The position numbers and the translations under genes are program-made. From NCBI GenBank assembly GCA_003797895.1, contig RKQB01000001.1:697822-761821 (forward strand): a stretch of 64,000 bases of DNA, read 5' to 3'. Within the stretch, counting starts at the first letter, position 1. The number at the start of each line of letters is the position of its first letter. A model generated the notes under the pieces. That model was not told the origin of the DNA. It did not search any database and saw nothing but the letters and a program-made list of their open reading frames with translations. This document shows, one piece after another, positions 54,743 to 61,900 of this stretch. This DNA comes from Cyclobacteriaceae bacterium YHN15 (GTDB lineage Bacteria > Bacteroidota > Bacteroidia > Cytophagales > Cyclobacteriaceae).

Positions 54743-54768
54743 AATTTCAACTTATTAATTAAACACTT

Positions 54769-55434
54769 ATGATGACGAAAAATATTAACAGTATTGCCTG
54801 TGCCATATTCTTTACGCTTTCATTGATGGTATTCAGTGCCTGTATGACAGAGAGTGTAGATATGTCGGATACTGTTCAGGACATGGAGTCAGTTGATGAA
54901 TTGGCTTTAACTCAGTTTGACCTTATAGAAGATGAGGTTGGGGCTTATTTAAGGATGAATCCTTCAGCTCAAAATCAATTGCTCGCCAAAATAAGAAGCA
55001 ACACGGCCAAATATCACCGGTTGGAAGTAGCAGAATCTAAGGGGTATAATTTAGACCCACATTGTGTGGCTGTACCTGGATTGGGAGGTATGGGGCATCA
55101 TGCGGTGAATATGGCCAAGATTGGTCCTTTTGTCAATCCGACAGAACCTGGTGTTCTGGTTTACGAACCAATGAAAAATGGCAAATACAAACTTGTGGCG
55201 GTTGAATATCTTGTGCCTTCAGAACCTTGGGATGCAATGGGGTCCGGTGGTCCACCAATGCTGGGAGAAATCCCATTTGATGACCATCGTGAATTGATAG
55301 AGATTGAACCTGATGTATTTGTCAATGCGAAAGGAGGACCTCCCTTTCCCCATTATCAACTGCATGTTTGGGTTTGGAAGAATAATCCCAACGGGATTTA
55401 CACTCCTTTCAATCCAAATGTGAGTTGTAACTAG
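54769..55434 (+). CDS. Exported lipoprotein of unknown function
   Basis: A 221-residue lipoprotein with lipobox VFSAC, cysteine 25. The distinctive central run is HCVAVPGLGGMGHHAVN, and the C-terminal half holds QLHVWVWKNNPNG with conserved histidines and aspartate (DDHRELIEIE). These histidines could bind a metal. I recognise the PG.G.MG.H.VN pattern from uncharacterised exported proteins in other bacteria, but no function is known. It is followed by a strong terminator. Confidence 0.65.
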   Translation: MMTKNINSIACAIFFTLSLMVFSACMTESVDMSDTVQDMESVDELALTQFDLIEDEVGAYLRMNPSAQNQLLAKIRSNTAKYHRLEVAESKGYNLDPHCVAVPGLGGMGHHAVNMAKIGPFVNPTEPGVLVYEPMKNGKYKLVAVEYLVPSEPWDAMGSGGPPMLGEIPFDDHRELIEIEPDVFVNAKGGPPFPHYQLHVWVWKNNPNGIYTPFNPNVSCN

Positions 55435-55521
55435 AGAATATGAAATGAGAATCCTTACATGATGAATTTACCTTGTTTGAGCTTAAGCTTTAGATAATGT
55501 CGGAATCAATTTCTCGACGGG

Positions 55522-55553
55522 GCCCCTAGGAGTGAACTCCAGGGGCTTTTTTT
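55522..55553 (+). terminator. Rho-independent terminator
   Basis: GCCCCTAGGAG and CTCCAGGGGC form a stem with one bulged A around TGAA, followed by seven T residues. Confidence 0.88.
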
Positions 55554-55585
55554 GAGATTTCATTCAGAACCAATCAATAATTCGC

Positions 55586-56476
55586 TTATAAACCTTTTTC
55601 TAAAAAGACTGTAGTGATTGGGTAAACAATTCTTATGTCTTTCTCTGCCCTGAACCTGTCAAGGATAGCTTCCGTGATCTGGTGTTCGTAAACTCTTCTT
55701 TTCCTAGGAAGACATAGATAACGCAGAGAAAGCTGAATGCCTCTTTCCTGTATTTTGGAATACACAGTAGGGGTAAATTGGCCAAAATGAATAAAATGTT
55801 CTTTGTGGGCTTTCAAGATAGCCCGCTCTATATTTTTGAAACTGTCCTGCATCAATTCTGTCATGATTTCTTTCAGAATACGCTGTGCTTTTTTATAATC
55901 TGAATCCAAACTCAGGTAAATATGCTGCTCATTCCATATATATTCGAATCCTTGGCTATAATTCGCCTGAGGGTCAGAAAATACTTTTCCATTTGGGACA
56001 TGCACAATTCTACCAGTGCTCTGCTCTGCATCTACCCAGTTACCTACTTCCAATAATGAAAACTGGAAAAGTCTCAAATCCACTACGTCTCCTTTATAGT
56101 CTCCGATCTGGACTCTGTCCCCAATATCAAAAGGCTTTCTCCAATAGATAAATAACCATCCAGCTATGTTTACAAAAATATCCTTTAATGCAATTGCAAT
56201 ACCTGCTGACAATAAACCCAAAAATGTAGTAATGGATTGGAAATTACTGATCCAGATATTTCCAATAAGCAGCAGACTAATAAAAACAAGGGTATATTGT
56301 ACCGTTTTGCGCCAGTGATACACACGTTTCATCGCATCATCGGTCCTTACACCAATGATTTTATATGCCGCCTTTTTGATCAGCCACATTACTACCAGGA
56401 TAATGATGGTTTTGTAAATGTTCCATCTTACCTCATATTCTATGATGCTGTCCAGGTAGTCAACAATGTTTTCCAT
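55586..56476 (-). CDS. MscS family mechanosensitive channel (second copy)
   Basis: A 296-residue inner-membrane channel of the short, E. coli MscS-like type. Three hydrophobic segments lie at about 20-38, 60-78 and 85-110; the pore region is FLGLLSAGIAIALKDIF, and DIGDRVQIGDYKGDVVDLRL starts the cytoplasmic beta domain. Compared with the copy at 15798 it lacks the exported N-terminal domain. A -7 box ends 4 bases before its ATG. It converges on the 221-residue lipoprotein gene. Confidence 0.93.
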   Translation of the reverse strand: MENIVDYLDSIIEYEVRWNIYKTIIILVVMWLIKKAAYKIIGVRTDDAMKRVYHWRKTVQYTLVFISLLLIGNIWISNFQSITTFLGLLSAGIAIALKDIFVNIAGWLFIYWRKPFDIGDRVQIGDYKGDVVDLRLFQFSLLEVGNWVDAEQSTGRIVHVPNGKVFSDPQANYSQGFEYIWNEQHIYLSLDSDYKKAQRILKEIMTELMQDSFKNIERAILKAHKEHFIHFGQFTPTVYSKIQERGIQLSLRYLCLPRKRRVYEHQITEAILDRFRAEKDIRIVYPITTVFLEKGL

Positions 56477-56480
56477 AACT

Positions 56481-56488
56481 CAAAAGTA
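56481..56488 (-). promoter_or_regulatory. -7 box for the second mscS, implying a leaderless mRNA
   Basis: Minus-strand TACTTTTG matches TAnnTTTG and ends 4 bases before the ATG at 56476, the same geometry as at tilS. No -33 TTG stands at the usual distance. Confidence 0.45.
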
Positions 56489-56694
56489 AAGCTAAACTTT
56501 GATTTCTTTTTTCACAATAAATTCAGGTTTTTGAAGGCAAAAGAAAATGCACATAATTTTCAGGACGGTTCACCTTGTAGACAGTTCCAGGGAACATTCT
56601 TCTAATTTCTAAGGTTACCCTTATTCATACACCTTTATTTCAACATAGCATCTGAAATTTTGCAAGAGTTTTAGAGTGTCTACAATTAAATAAA

Positions 56695-56864
56695 ATGCCC
56701 AAATTATCTTCTGAGGATAAATTCCTGGATCTCTCCGATTATGGAAGGCCTTTTGCGAGAGCTTTTGTCAACCGCGTTCAATACACCTCCATTACACCTG
56801 TTCCGTAAAATTTTTGTTGACAATTTCCTTCACAGGTTTGTTAGGATTATTTTTTATTGTTTAA
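56695..56864 (+). pseudogene. Decayed 5' part of a CDP-alcohol phosphatidyltransferase-like gene
   Basis: ATG at 56695 opens MPKLSSEDKFLDLSDYGRPF, which resembles the N-terminus of Bacteroidota CDP-alcohol phosphatidyltransferases, membrane enzymes that place a head group on CDP-lipids. The frame stops at 56806 after TSITPVP, but adding one base restores a continuous membrane helix, VKFLLTISFTGLLGLFFIV, up to a stop at 56862-56864. The rest of the gene, including the DGxxAR active-site motif, is missing. The family assignment is from memory of the N-terminal motif and is tentative; the truncated and frameshifted state is directly visible. Confidence 0.5.
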
Positions 56865-56874
56865 ATTATAAACG

Positions 56875-56903
56875 TATAAATGTTAACAAAATTAACATTT
56901 ATA
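56875..56903. repeat. 12-base inverted repeat upstream of the DnaE2-like gene
   Basis: TATAAATGTTAA (56875-56886) and TTAACATTTATA (56892-56903) are perfect arms with a CAAAA centre, the longest dyad in the gap. It starts 10 bases after the decayed gene end. Confidence 0.7.
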
Positions 56904-56924
56904 GATATATGCCTTGCGATATAT

Positions 56925-56941
56925 ATCCCACTGTGTGGGAT
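56925..56941. repeat. 7-base inverted repeat ATCCCAC-TGT-GTGGGAT
   Basis: A perfect dyad 22 bases after the 12-base repeat, in the same region with no convincing gene (56865-57142). Confidence 0.55.
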
Positions 56942-57108
56942 GATATTGATAGATATAAACTCCACCATTTGGACGCTTATCCTACAAAATTTCAATTAGT
57001 GTTAAGCGATCAGTTATGGAGAATATGCCCCAATATCGCGGAGTAATTATCAACGTATATCTCATAGCTTATATCGCCGACCATCGGGAGGCACATTTCG
57101 CAAACCTA

Positions 57109-57122
57109 TCTGCCTTGGCAGA
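57109..57122. repeat. 6-base inverted repeat TCTGCC-TT-GGCAGA
   Basis: A symmetric dyad ending 20 bases before the ATG of the DnaE2-like gene, a suitable place for a repressor. TATATTTC, one mismatch from a -7 box, follows at 57124-57131. Confidence 0.45.
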
Positions 57123-57142
57123 GTATATTTCAATTTATTTCT

Positions 57143-60091
57143 ATGTATCTCAACTGCCACTCGTACTACAGCTTCAAATACGGCACCCTATCCATCGAAG
57201 GACTGATAGCTGAGGCTAAAAGCAAAAAGCTCGACGCTTTGGCGCTTACGGATATCAATTCAGTGGCAGGCGTGTTTCCCTTTATTAGAGGAGCGCAAAA
57301 GAATGGCATACACCCTGTGATTGGAATAGATTTTCGAAATGGGGTAAAGCAGCAGTACATCGGCCTTGCCAAGAATCAGGAGGGTTTTTACGAACTCAAC
57401 AGACACCTTTCCCATCGCCGCAACAAAGGACTGACTTTCGAGGATAAAGCACCTGCTTTTCATGATAGCTTCGTGATTTATCCTTTCAGAGAAAAAACAT
57501 TTTCCCTGCGGGAAAATGAGTTTATCGGCATCCACCCCTATCAGCTCAATCGCTTGGTCAAATCCCCTTGGTACCGCTACAAAGAAAAATTAGTGTTGCT
57601 GCAACCTGTCAGTTTTTCTTCCAAAATGCAATTCAACGCCCACCGACTGCTCAGAGCAGTAGATAAAAATACCTTGCTGAGTAAACTCGAGCCCGAGGAA
57701 CAAGGAGATATCAGCGATATGTTTTACTCCTATGCCGATATGGTGGCCCGTTGTGAGGGGCATAGCTATCTGCTCTATAATGCACAGAAATTGCTTGAAG
57801 CTTGCCAGTTTTCTTTTTACTTCCAAGCCGTCAAAAACAAACGTGATATTTTGGGTTCTGATTGGGAGGATTATGACTACCTCCGACAAGAAGCTTTTAA
57901 GGGTGCCATCCGCCGGTATCCCGACCTGAGCGCAGAAATCAGCAAACGTTTGGAAAAAGAATTGGAACTCATACAGCAAAAGGGGTTTGTCTCCTACTTT
58001 CTTATCAACTATGATATTATCAGTTTTGCACAACAAAAAAACTACTATCATGTAGGTAGAGGTAGCGGTGCCAATAGTATCGTGGCCTATTGTTTAGGCA
58101 TTACCGATGTGGATCCGATTGAGCTGGATTTGTATTTTGAACGCTTTATCAACCTTTACCGGGAGAATCCTCCGGATTTTGACATAGATTTCAGTTGGAC
58201 GGATCGGGATGATGTAACGAAGTATATTTTTGAGAAATACAACAAAGAGGAGCAGGAACATGTCGCACTCTTGGGATCGTACAGCACCTTTCAGTCCAAT
58301 TCCATGCTGCGCGAACTTGGGAAAGTCTTTGGTCTTCCCAAAACCGAAATCGAGTCACTGATCTTTTATGCCGGCAAGCCTGACTATATCCCTGACCAAT
58401 ACGGAAAGCTGATCATAAAATACAGTCAGGTTCTCCATGGGATGCCATCGCACCTGACCATCCATGCCTGTGGGATTCTTATTTCACATAAACCCATCCA
58501 TTACTACACAGCCACTGAAATGCCCCCCAAAGGGTTCCCGCTCGCACATATTGACATGCATATCGCAGAGGATATCGGTTTGCACAAGTTTGACATTCTC
58601 TCTCAGCGGGGCCTGGGCCATATCAAAAGCGCTCTGGAAATCATCTACCAAAACCAAGGAGTAAAAGTGGACATCCGACAGGTGGAAAAGTTCAAGAAGG
58701 ATCCCAAAATCAAGGAGCATTTACGTGATGGACATACCATCGGCGCATTTTATGTGGAATCTCCTGCCATGCGGATGCTGCTGGCCAAGATGAAGGCGGA
58801 TGAATATTTGGAGCTGGTAGCAGCCAGTTCTATTATCCGTCCAGGTGTCGCCCGCTCGGGGATGATGCGGGAATATATCTTGCGGCATGTGGATCCCGAG
58901 AGACGCAAGCAGGCTCATCCTGTGATGATGGATATCATGCCCGAAACCTACGGCATCATGGTTTATCAGGAAGATGTAATCAAGGTTGCCCACTACTTTG
59001 CCGAACTTTCGCTGAGCGAAGCAGATGTGCTCCGACGCGGAATGAGTGGCAAGTCCCGCTCCAAGGATGAATTTCAACGGGTAAAAGACCAGTTTTTCGC
59101 GAACTGTAAAAGACTGGGACGTGACCCCAAGATCACAGCAGAAGTATGGCATCAGATTGAGAGCTTTGCAGGCTACTCCTTTGCCAAGGGGCATTCGGCT
59201 TCCTTTGCAGTAGAGAGTTATCAGAGCCTGTACCTCAAAGCCTATTTCCCGCTGGAGTTTATGGTCGGGGTGATCAACAACTTCGGGGGCTTTTACCATA
59301 CCGAATTCTATATCCATGAACTCCGTATGAACGGGGCCGATATCCAAGCCCCACATATCAACGAGAGCGATTACTTGACCAATATCAAAGGCAAGACCGT
59401 GTATTTGGGTTTTGTCCACTTGAAGTATTTGGAGAAGGCTACTACTGAAAAAATCCTAAGCGAGCGCAGGGCAAATGGATGGTTTGCAGGTTTGTCGGAT
59501 TTTATCGCCCGTGTTGAGATCAGTCTGGAACAGATGCTGATTTTGATCAGGATCGGCTGCTTCCGCTTCACAGGGAAAAGTAAACAGGAACTGCTTTGGG
59601 AGGCGCACTTTATCCTGAACAAGCGCAAAGCTGTGGCTACAGGCAATGAGCTATTCCGGCAGGCTGGTTTCCGGGAATTGAAAGTACCCAAACTGGAAGA
59701 ATCCGACGTACGGCAGGAGATTGTGGATCAGATAGATATTTTGGAGTTTCCTTTGGATTCCCCATTTCACCTGGTCAAAGACCAGACTGTACCCAGTATC
59801 AAGGCGAAGGAACTGAGGCAGTATTTGGGAAAAACTGTACAGATCATCGGTTACCTCGTCACGATCAAATACACCAGGACGGTAAAGGGAGATGTGATGA
59901 ACTTCGGCACTTTTATCGATAGGGAAGGAGACTGGATAGACACGGTGCATTTTCCTCCGGTAGTCAAAAAATATCCCTTCAAGGGACGTGGCATCTACCT
60001 GATCAAAGGCAAAGTCACCCAGGAATTTGACTTTTACAGCGTTGAGGTAGACAGTTGCGAACGGATGACGTACTGGAATGCGGGGGATTGA
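57143..60091 (+). CDS. DnaE2/ImuC-like DNA polymerase III alpha subunit
   Basis: A 982-residue C-family polymerase. Order: PHP domain (1-200), palm with catalytic D347 and D349 in PDFDIDFSW, fingers (GRGSGANSIVAYCLG, SFAKGHSASFAVE), a helix-hairpin-helix part and a C-terminal OB-fold (about 880-965). It is shorter than replicative DnaE (about 1160), as error-prone DnaE2 proteins are. The PHP N-terminus reads LNCHSYYSF, where replacement of the first histidine of HxH by N4 suggests reduced metal binding. No ImuA, ImuB or UmuD gene is visible beside it. Hand counts give 48-55% GC in sampled rows (57241-57300, 58801-58920) against 32-43% in flanking rows, suggesting transfer. Confidence 0.88.
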   Translation: MYLNCHSYYSFKYGTLSIEGLIAEAKSKKLDALALTDINSVAGVFPFIRGAQKNGIHPVIGIDFRNGVKQQYIGLAKNQEGFYELNRHLSHRRNKGLTFEDKAPAFHDSFVIYPFREKTFSLRENEFIGIHPYQLNRLVKSPWYRYKEKLVLLQPVSFSSKMQFNAHRLLRAVDKNTLLSKLEPEEQGDISDMFYSYADMVARCEGHSYLLYNAQKLLEACQFSFYFQAVKNKRDILGSDWEDYDYLRQEAFKGAIRRYPDLSAEISKRLEKELELIQQKGFVSYFLINYDIISFAQQKNYYHVGRGSGANSIVAYCLGITDVDPIELDLYFERFINLYRENPPDFDIDFSWTDRDDVTKYIFEKYNKEEQEHVALLGSYSTFQSNSMLRELGKVFGLPKTEIESLIFYAGKPDYIPDQYGKLIIKYSQVLHGMPSHLTIHACGILISHKPIHYYTATEMPPKGFPLAHIDMHIAEDIGLHKFDILSQRGLGHIKSALEIIYQNQGVKVDIRQVEKFKKDPKIKEHLRDGHTIGAFYVESPAMRMLLAKMKADEYLELVAASSIIRPGVARSGMMREYILRHVDPERRKQAHPVMMDIMPETYGIMVYQEDVIKVAHYFAELSLSEADVLRRGMSGKSRSKDEFQRVKDQFFANCKRLGRDPKITAEVWHQIESFAGYSFAKGHSASFAVESYQSLYLKAYFPLEFMVGVINNFGGFYHTEFYIHELRMNGADIQAPHINESDYLTNIKGKTVYLGFVHLKYLEKATTEKILSERRANGWFAGLSDFIARVEISLEQMLILIRIGCFRFTGKSKQELLWEAHFILNKRKAVATGNELFRQAGFRELKVPKLEESDVRQEIVDQIDILEFPLDSPFHLVKDQTVPSIKAKELRQYLGKTVQIIGYLVTIKYTRTVKGDVMNFGTFIDREGDWIDTVHFPPVVKKYPFKGRGIYLIKGKVTQEFDFYSVEVDSCERMTYWNAGD

Positions 60092-60114
60092 GGGGTTGGT
60101 AGCTAGACTGAGAA

Positions 60115-60140
60115 TGGTTCAAGTCAAAGACTTTGAACCA
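60115..60140. terminator. Hairpin between convergent genes
   Basis: TGGTTCAAGTC and GACTTTGAACCA pair with one bulge around AAA, between the polymerase and ATPase stops. No T tract follows on either strand, so termination is uncertain. Confidence 0.4.
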
Positions 60141-60151
60141 CCACTTGGTCA

Positions 60152-61357
60152 CTACCTCAAAAAACTCCTTAAATCCATTTGCTGAATCCCATCAAAAGTA
60201 TTACCATCAAACTTGTCCATGGTAATGACGGTCTTAGGGTAGTTGTCGTTGATTTTTTGGAGGTTGCCAAATTCCCTTTCCATCGTTTTGGTTTCGTTGA
60301 TACTTAGTGCAACCTGAAAATAGGTGGTTTCTCCATCTTTTTGACAAACAAAATCTATCTCTTCATTTCCCAATACCCCCACTTTCACTTTATATCCTTT
60401 GAAGAGTAAATGATTATACACAACGTTTTCCAAAATCTTACCCCTGTCTTCCGGACGGTAGCCCCAAATCCCATGTCGGATTCCTAGATTCTCAAAATAA
60501 TACTTGTCACCTACCTCAAACAAACGCTTTCCAACAATATCATACCTAGGGACTTTATGGATCAAAAATGCATTGCACAGGTACTCGGTGTAGGTTTGTA
60601 CCTGATTGTGAGCCATGTTTATTTTTTGGGATTTCAAAAAATCGGAAATTTTTTTGGCAGAAAATAGACTTCCAGTATTGCTTGCCAAAAATAGAACAAG
60701 CTGCTCTAAGAATGTCGTATTCCGGACCCCATATCTATTGACAATATCCCGGTAAACAATCGTTGCGTAGATATTCTTCAAGTATTCAAATACGATAGCG
60801 TCTTTCAATTCCAAATGCTTCAAATAAGGTAAACCACCATATTTTAAATATTTCTCCAGGCTTTCTGAAACGTCCTCCAATTGGTGAAATCCCAGGAATT
60901 CGAGGTAGGAAAGGCTGTAAACTGTAATTTCTATATACCTTCCGCTCAAGTTCCCCGCGATATCTCCAGAAAGCAAATTGGCATTACTTCCGGTACAATA
61001 GATATCGAGTTCTTCATCCAAGAGCAATGACCTTAATGCATCCCCAAAATCTACAATATCCTGTATTTCATCAATAAACACGTAATTTTTTCTACCTGGC
61101 ACTTTTTTGTCCCTGACATACTGATGCAGTTCTTTGGCTTCTTTCATCCACGAAAAATCAAGGTCTTCTTTATTGATGTAGATAACCGGTGTGTTGATTT
61201 CTATTTTTTGAAGTTCTTGAATAATCTGATACAACAAATAACTCTTACCGACCCTTCTCTGTCCAGTCAAAACTTTCACCAAACCCTTTCCAATAAAGGG
61301 TTTAATCTTATTCAGGTAAACCTGACGGGTATTCAAATTTTTTGGCAGCAGGAGCAT
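60152..61357 (-). CDS. AAA ATPase with DUF4143 domain
   Basis: A 401-residue protein of the AAA_14/DUF4143 family. Walker A is TGQRRVGKSYLL (about residues 32-43) and Walker B is YVFIDEIQDIVDF (about residues 92-104). The C-terminal DUF4143 part includes EYLKNIYATIVYRDIV, DKYYFENLGIRHG and the nuclease-like EIDFVCQKDG element. The role of the family is not settled; it is often found on mobile or accessory DNA. The gene has its own promoter with flanking inverted repeats, implying self-regulation or a repressor. It converges on the polymerase gene. Confidence 0.87.
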   Translation of the reverse strand: MLLLPKNLNTRQVYLNKIKPFIGKGLVKVLTGQRRVGKSYLLYQIIQELQKIEINTPVIYINKEDLDFSWMKEAKELHQYVRDKKVPGRKNYVFIDEIQDIVDFGDALRSLLLDEELDIYCTGSNANLLSGDIAGNLSGRYIEITVYSLSYLEFLGFHQLEDVSESLEKYLKYGGLPYLKHLELKDAIVFEYLKNIYATIVYRDIVNRYGVRNTTFLEQLVLFLASNTGSLFSAKKISDFLKSQKINMAHNQVQTYTEYLCNAFLIHKVPRYDIVGKRLFEVGDKYYFENLGIRHGIWGYRPEDRGKILENVVYNHLLFKGYKVKVGVLGNEEIDFVCQKDGETTYFQVALSINETKTMEREFGNLQKINDNYPKTVITMDKFDGNTFDGIQQMDLRSFLR

Positions 61358-61367
61358 TTTATGTATT

Positions 61368-61418
61368 TATGATTACAACAATATGCAAATATATAATTTA
61401 TTGTAATCATATTTACAA
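61368..61418 (-). promoter_or_regulatory. Promoter of the DUF4143 ATPase with nested operator-like dyad
   Basis: On the minus strand TTG (61418-61416), a 22-base spacer and TATATTTG (61393-61386) form a good promoter. Eleven-base arms TATGATTACAA (61368-61378) and TTGTAATCATA (61401-61411) flank the -7 box. A third half-site TTGTAATC lies at 61441-61448. Confidence 0.7.
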
Positions 61419-61469
61419 CTTAGAAAATAAAAAGCAAAAGTTGTAATCGTGTATTCAACTTTTAGTCAA

Positions 61470-61821
61470 TCACTTATCCCCCATAAACTCCCCAATCCAT
61501 TTATATGCCTTATTTGGGCTATATATAAATTGAACGATCATACCACTGTGCTTTTTCCCTTTCTGGCCAATCTTGGCCCAAGAAAGTTGTAGATCTCTTT
61601 ATTGCCCGAATCCCAACTTCCTCCATGGATGAAAAGCAATACAGGATTACTTCCATTGGCTTTTTTGGGGCAAAAACATTCAACTGTTTTTCAGGAAGAT
61701 TTCCTAAAAATCCATTTTCCATGTAGCTGATCTCCTTGCTGCGCTGCACGGTCCTGAAAGAACAGGAAAAGGAGAGGTTGGCAAGAAGGATAAAAAGAAG
61801 GTAGCTTTTAAAAAACCGCAT
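61470..61821 (-). pseudogene. Alpha/beta hydrolase lipoprotein, frameshifted and internally deleted
   Basis: ATG at 61821 opens a lipoprotein signal (MRFFKSYLLFILLANLSFSC) and a typical esterase N-terminus up to NVFAPKK. The reading then slips: one base has been lost in the six-T run at 61661-61666 (plus strand), and in the next frame the oxyanion motif VLLFIHGGSWDSGNKEIYN continues to LARKGKSTVV. A TGA follows at 61540-61538. In a third frame a plausible C-terminal end, SPNKAYKWIGEFMGDK, reaches a stop at 61470. Such esterases are near 300 residues; about two-thirds, including the catalytic serine, is gone. Confidence 0.8.
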
Positions 61822-61900
61822 AAAACAAATTTGGAATTGATTCATGAAAGATAACATGCTCAGGATTGCAGCGTTTAAAATTTTAAAAAACCTTGATCCA

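Noticed and set aside
56875..56903. The 12-base dyad as one end of an insertion sequence
   Set aside because: No matching copy was found at the far edge, and no transposase is present; I prefer a regulator site or a breakpoint-associated palindrome.
56741..57213. Two plus-strand frames (56741-57046 and 57016-57213) in the gap before the polymerase
   Set aside because: They cover dyads and the decayed gene in the wrong frame, match no family and one runs into the polymerase start.
57143..60091. The polymerase as the replicative DnaE
   Set aside because: It is about 180 residues too short and has a degraded PHP start; the DnaE2-like group fits better.
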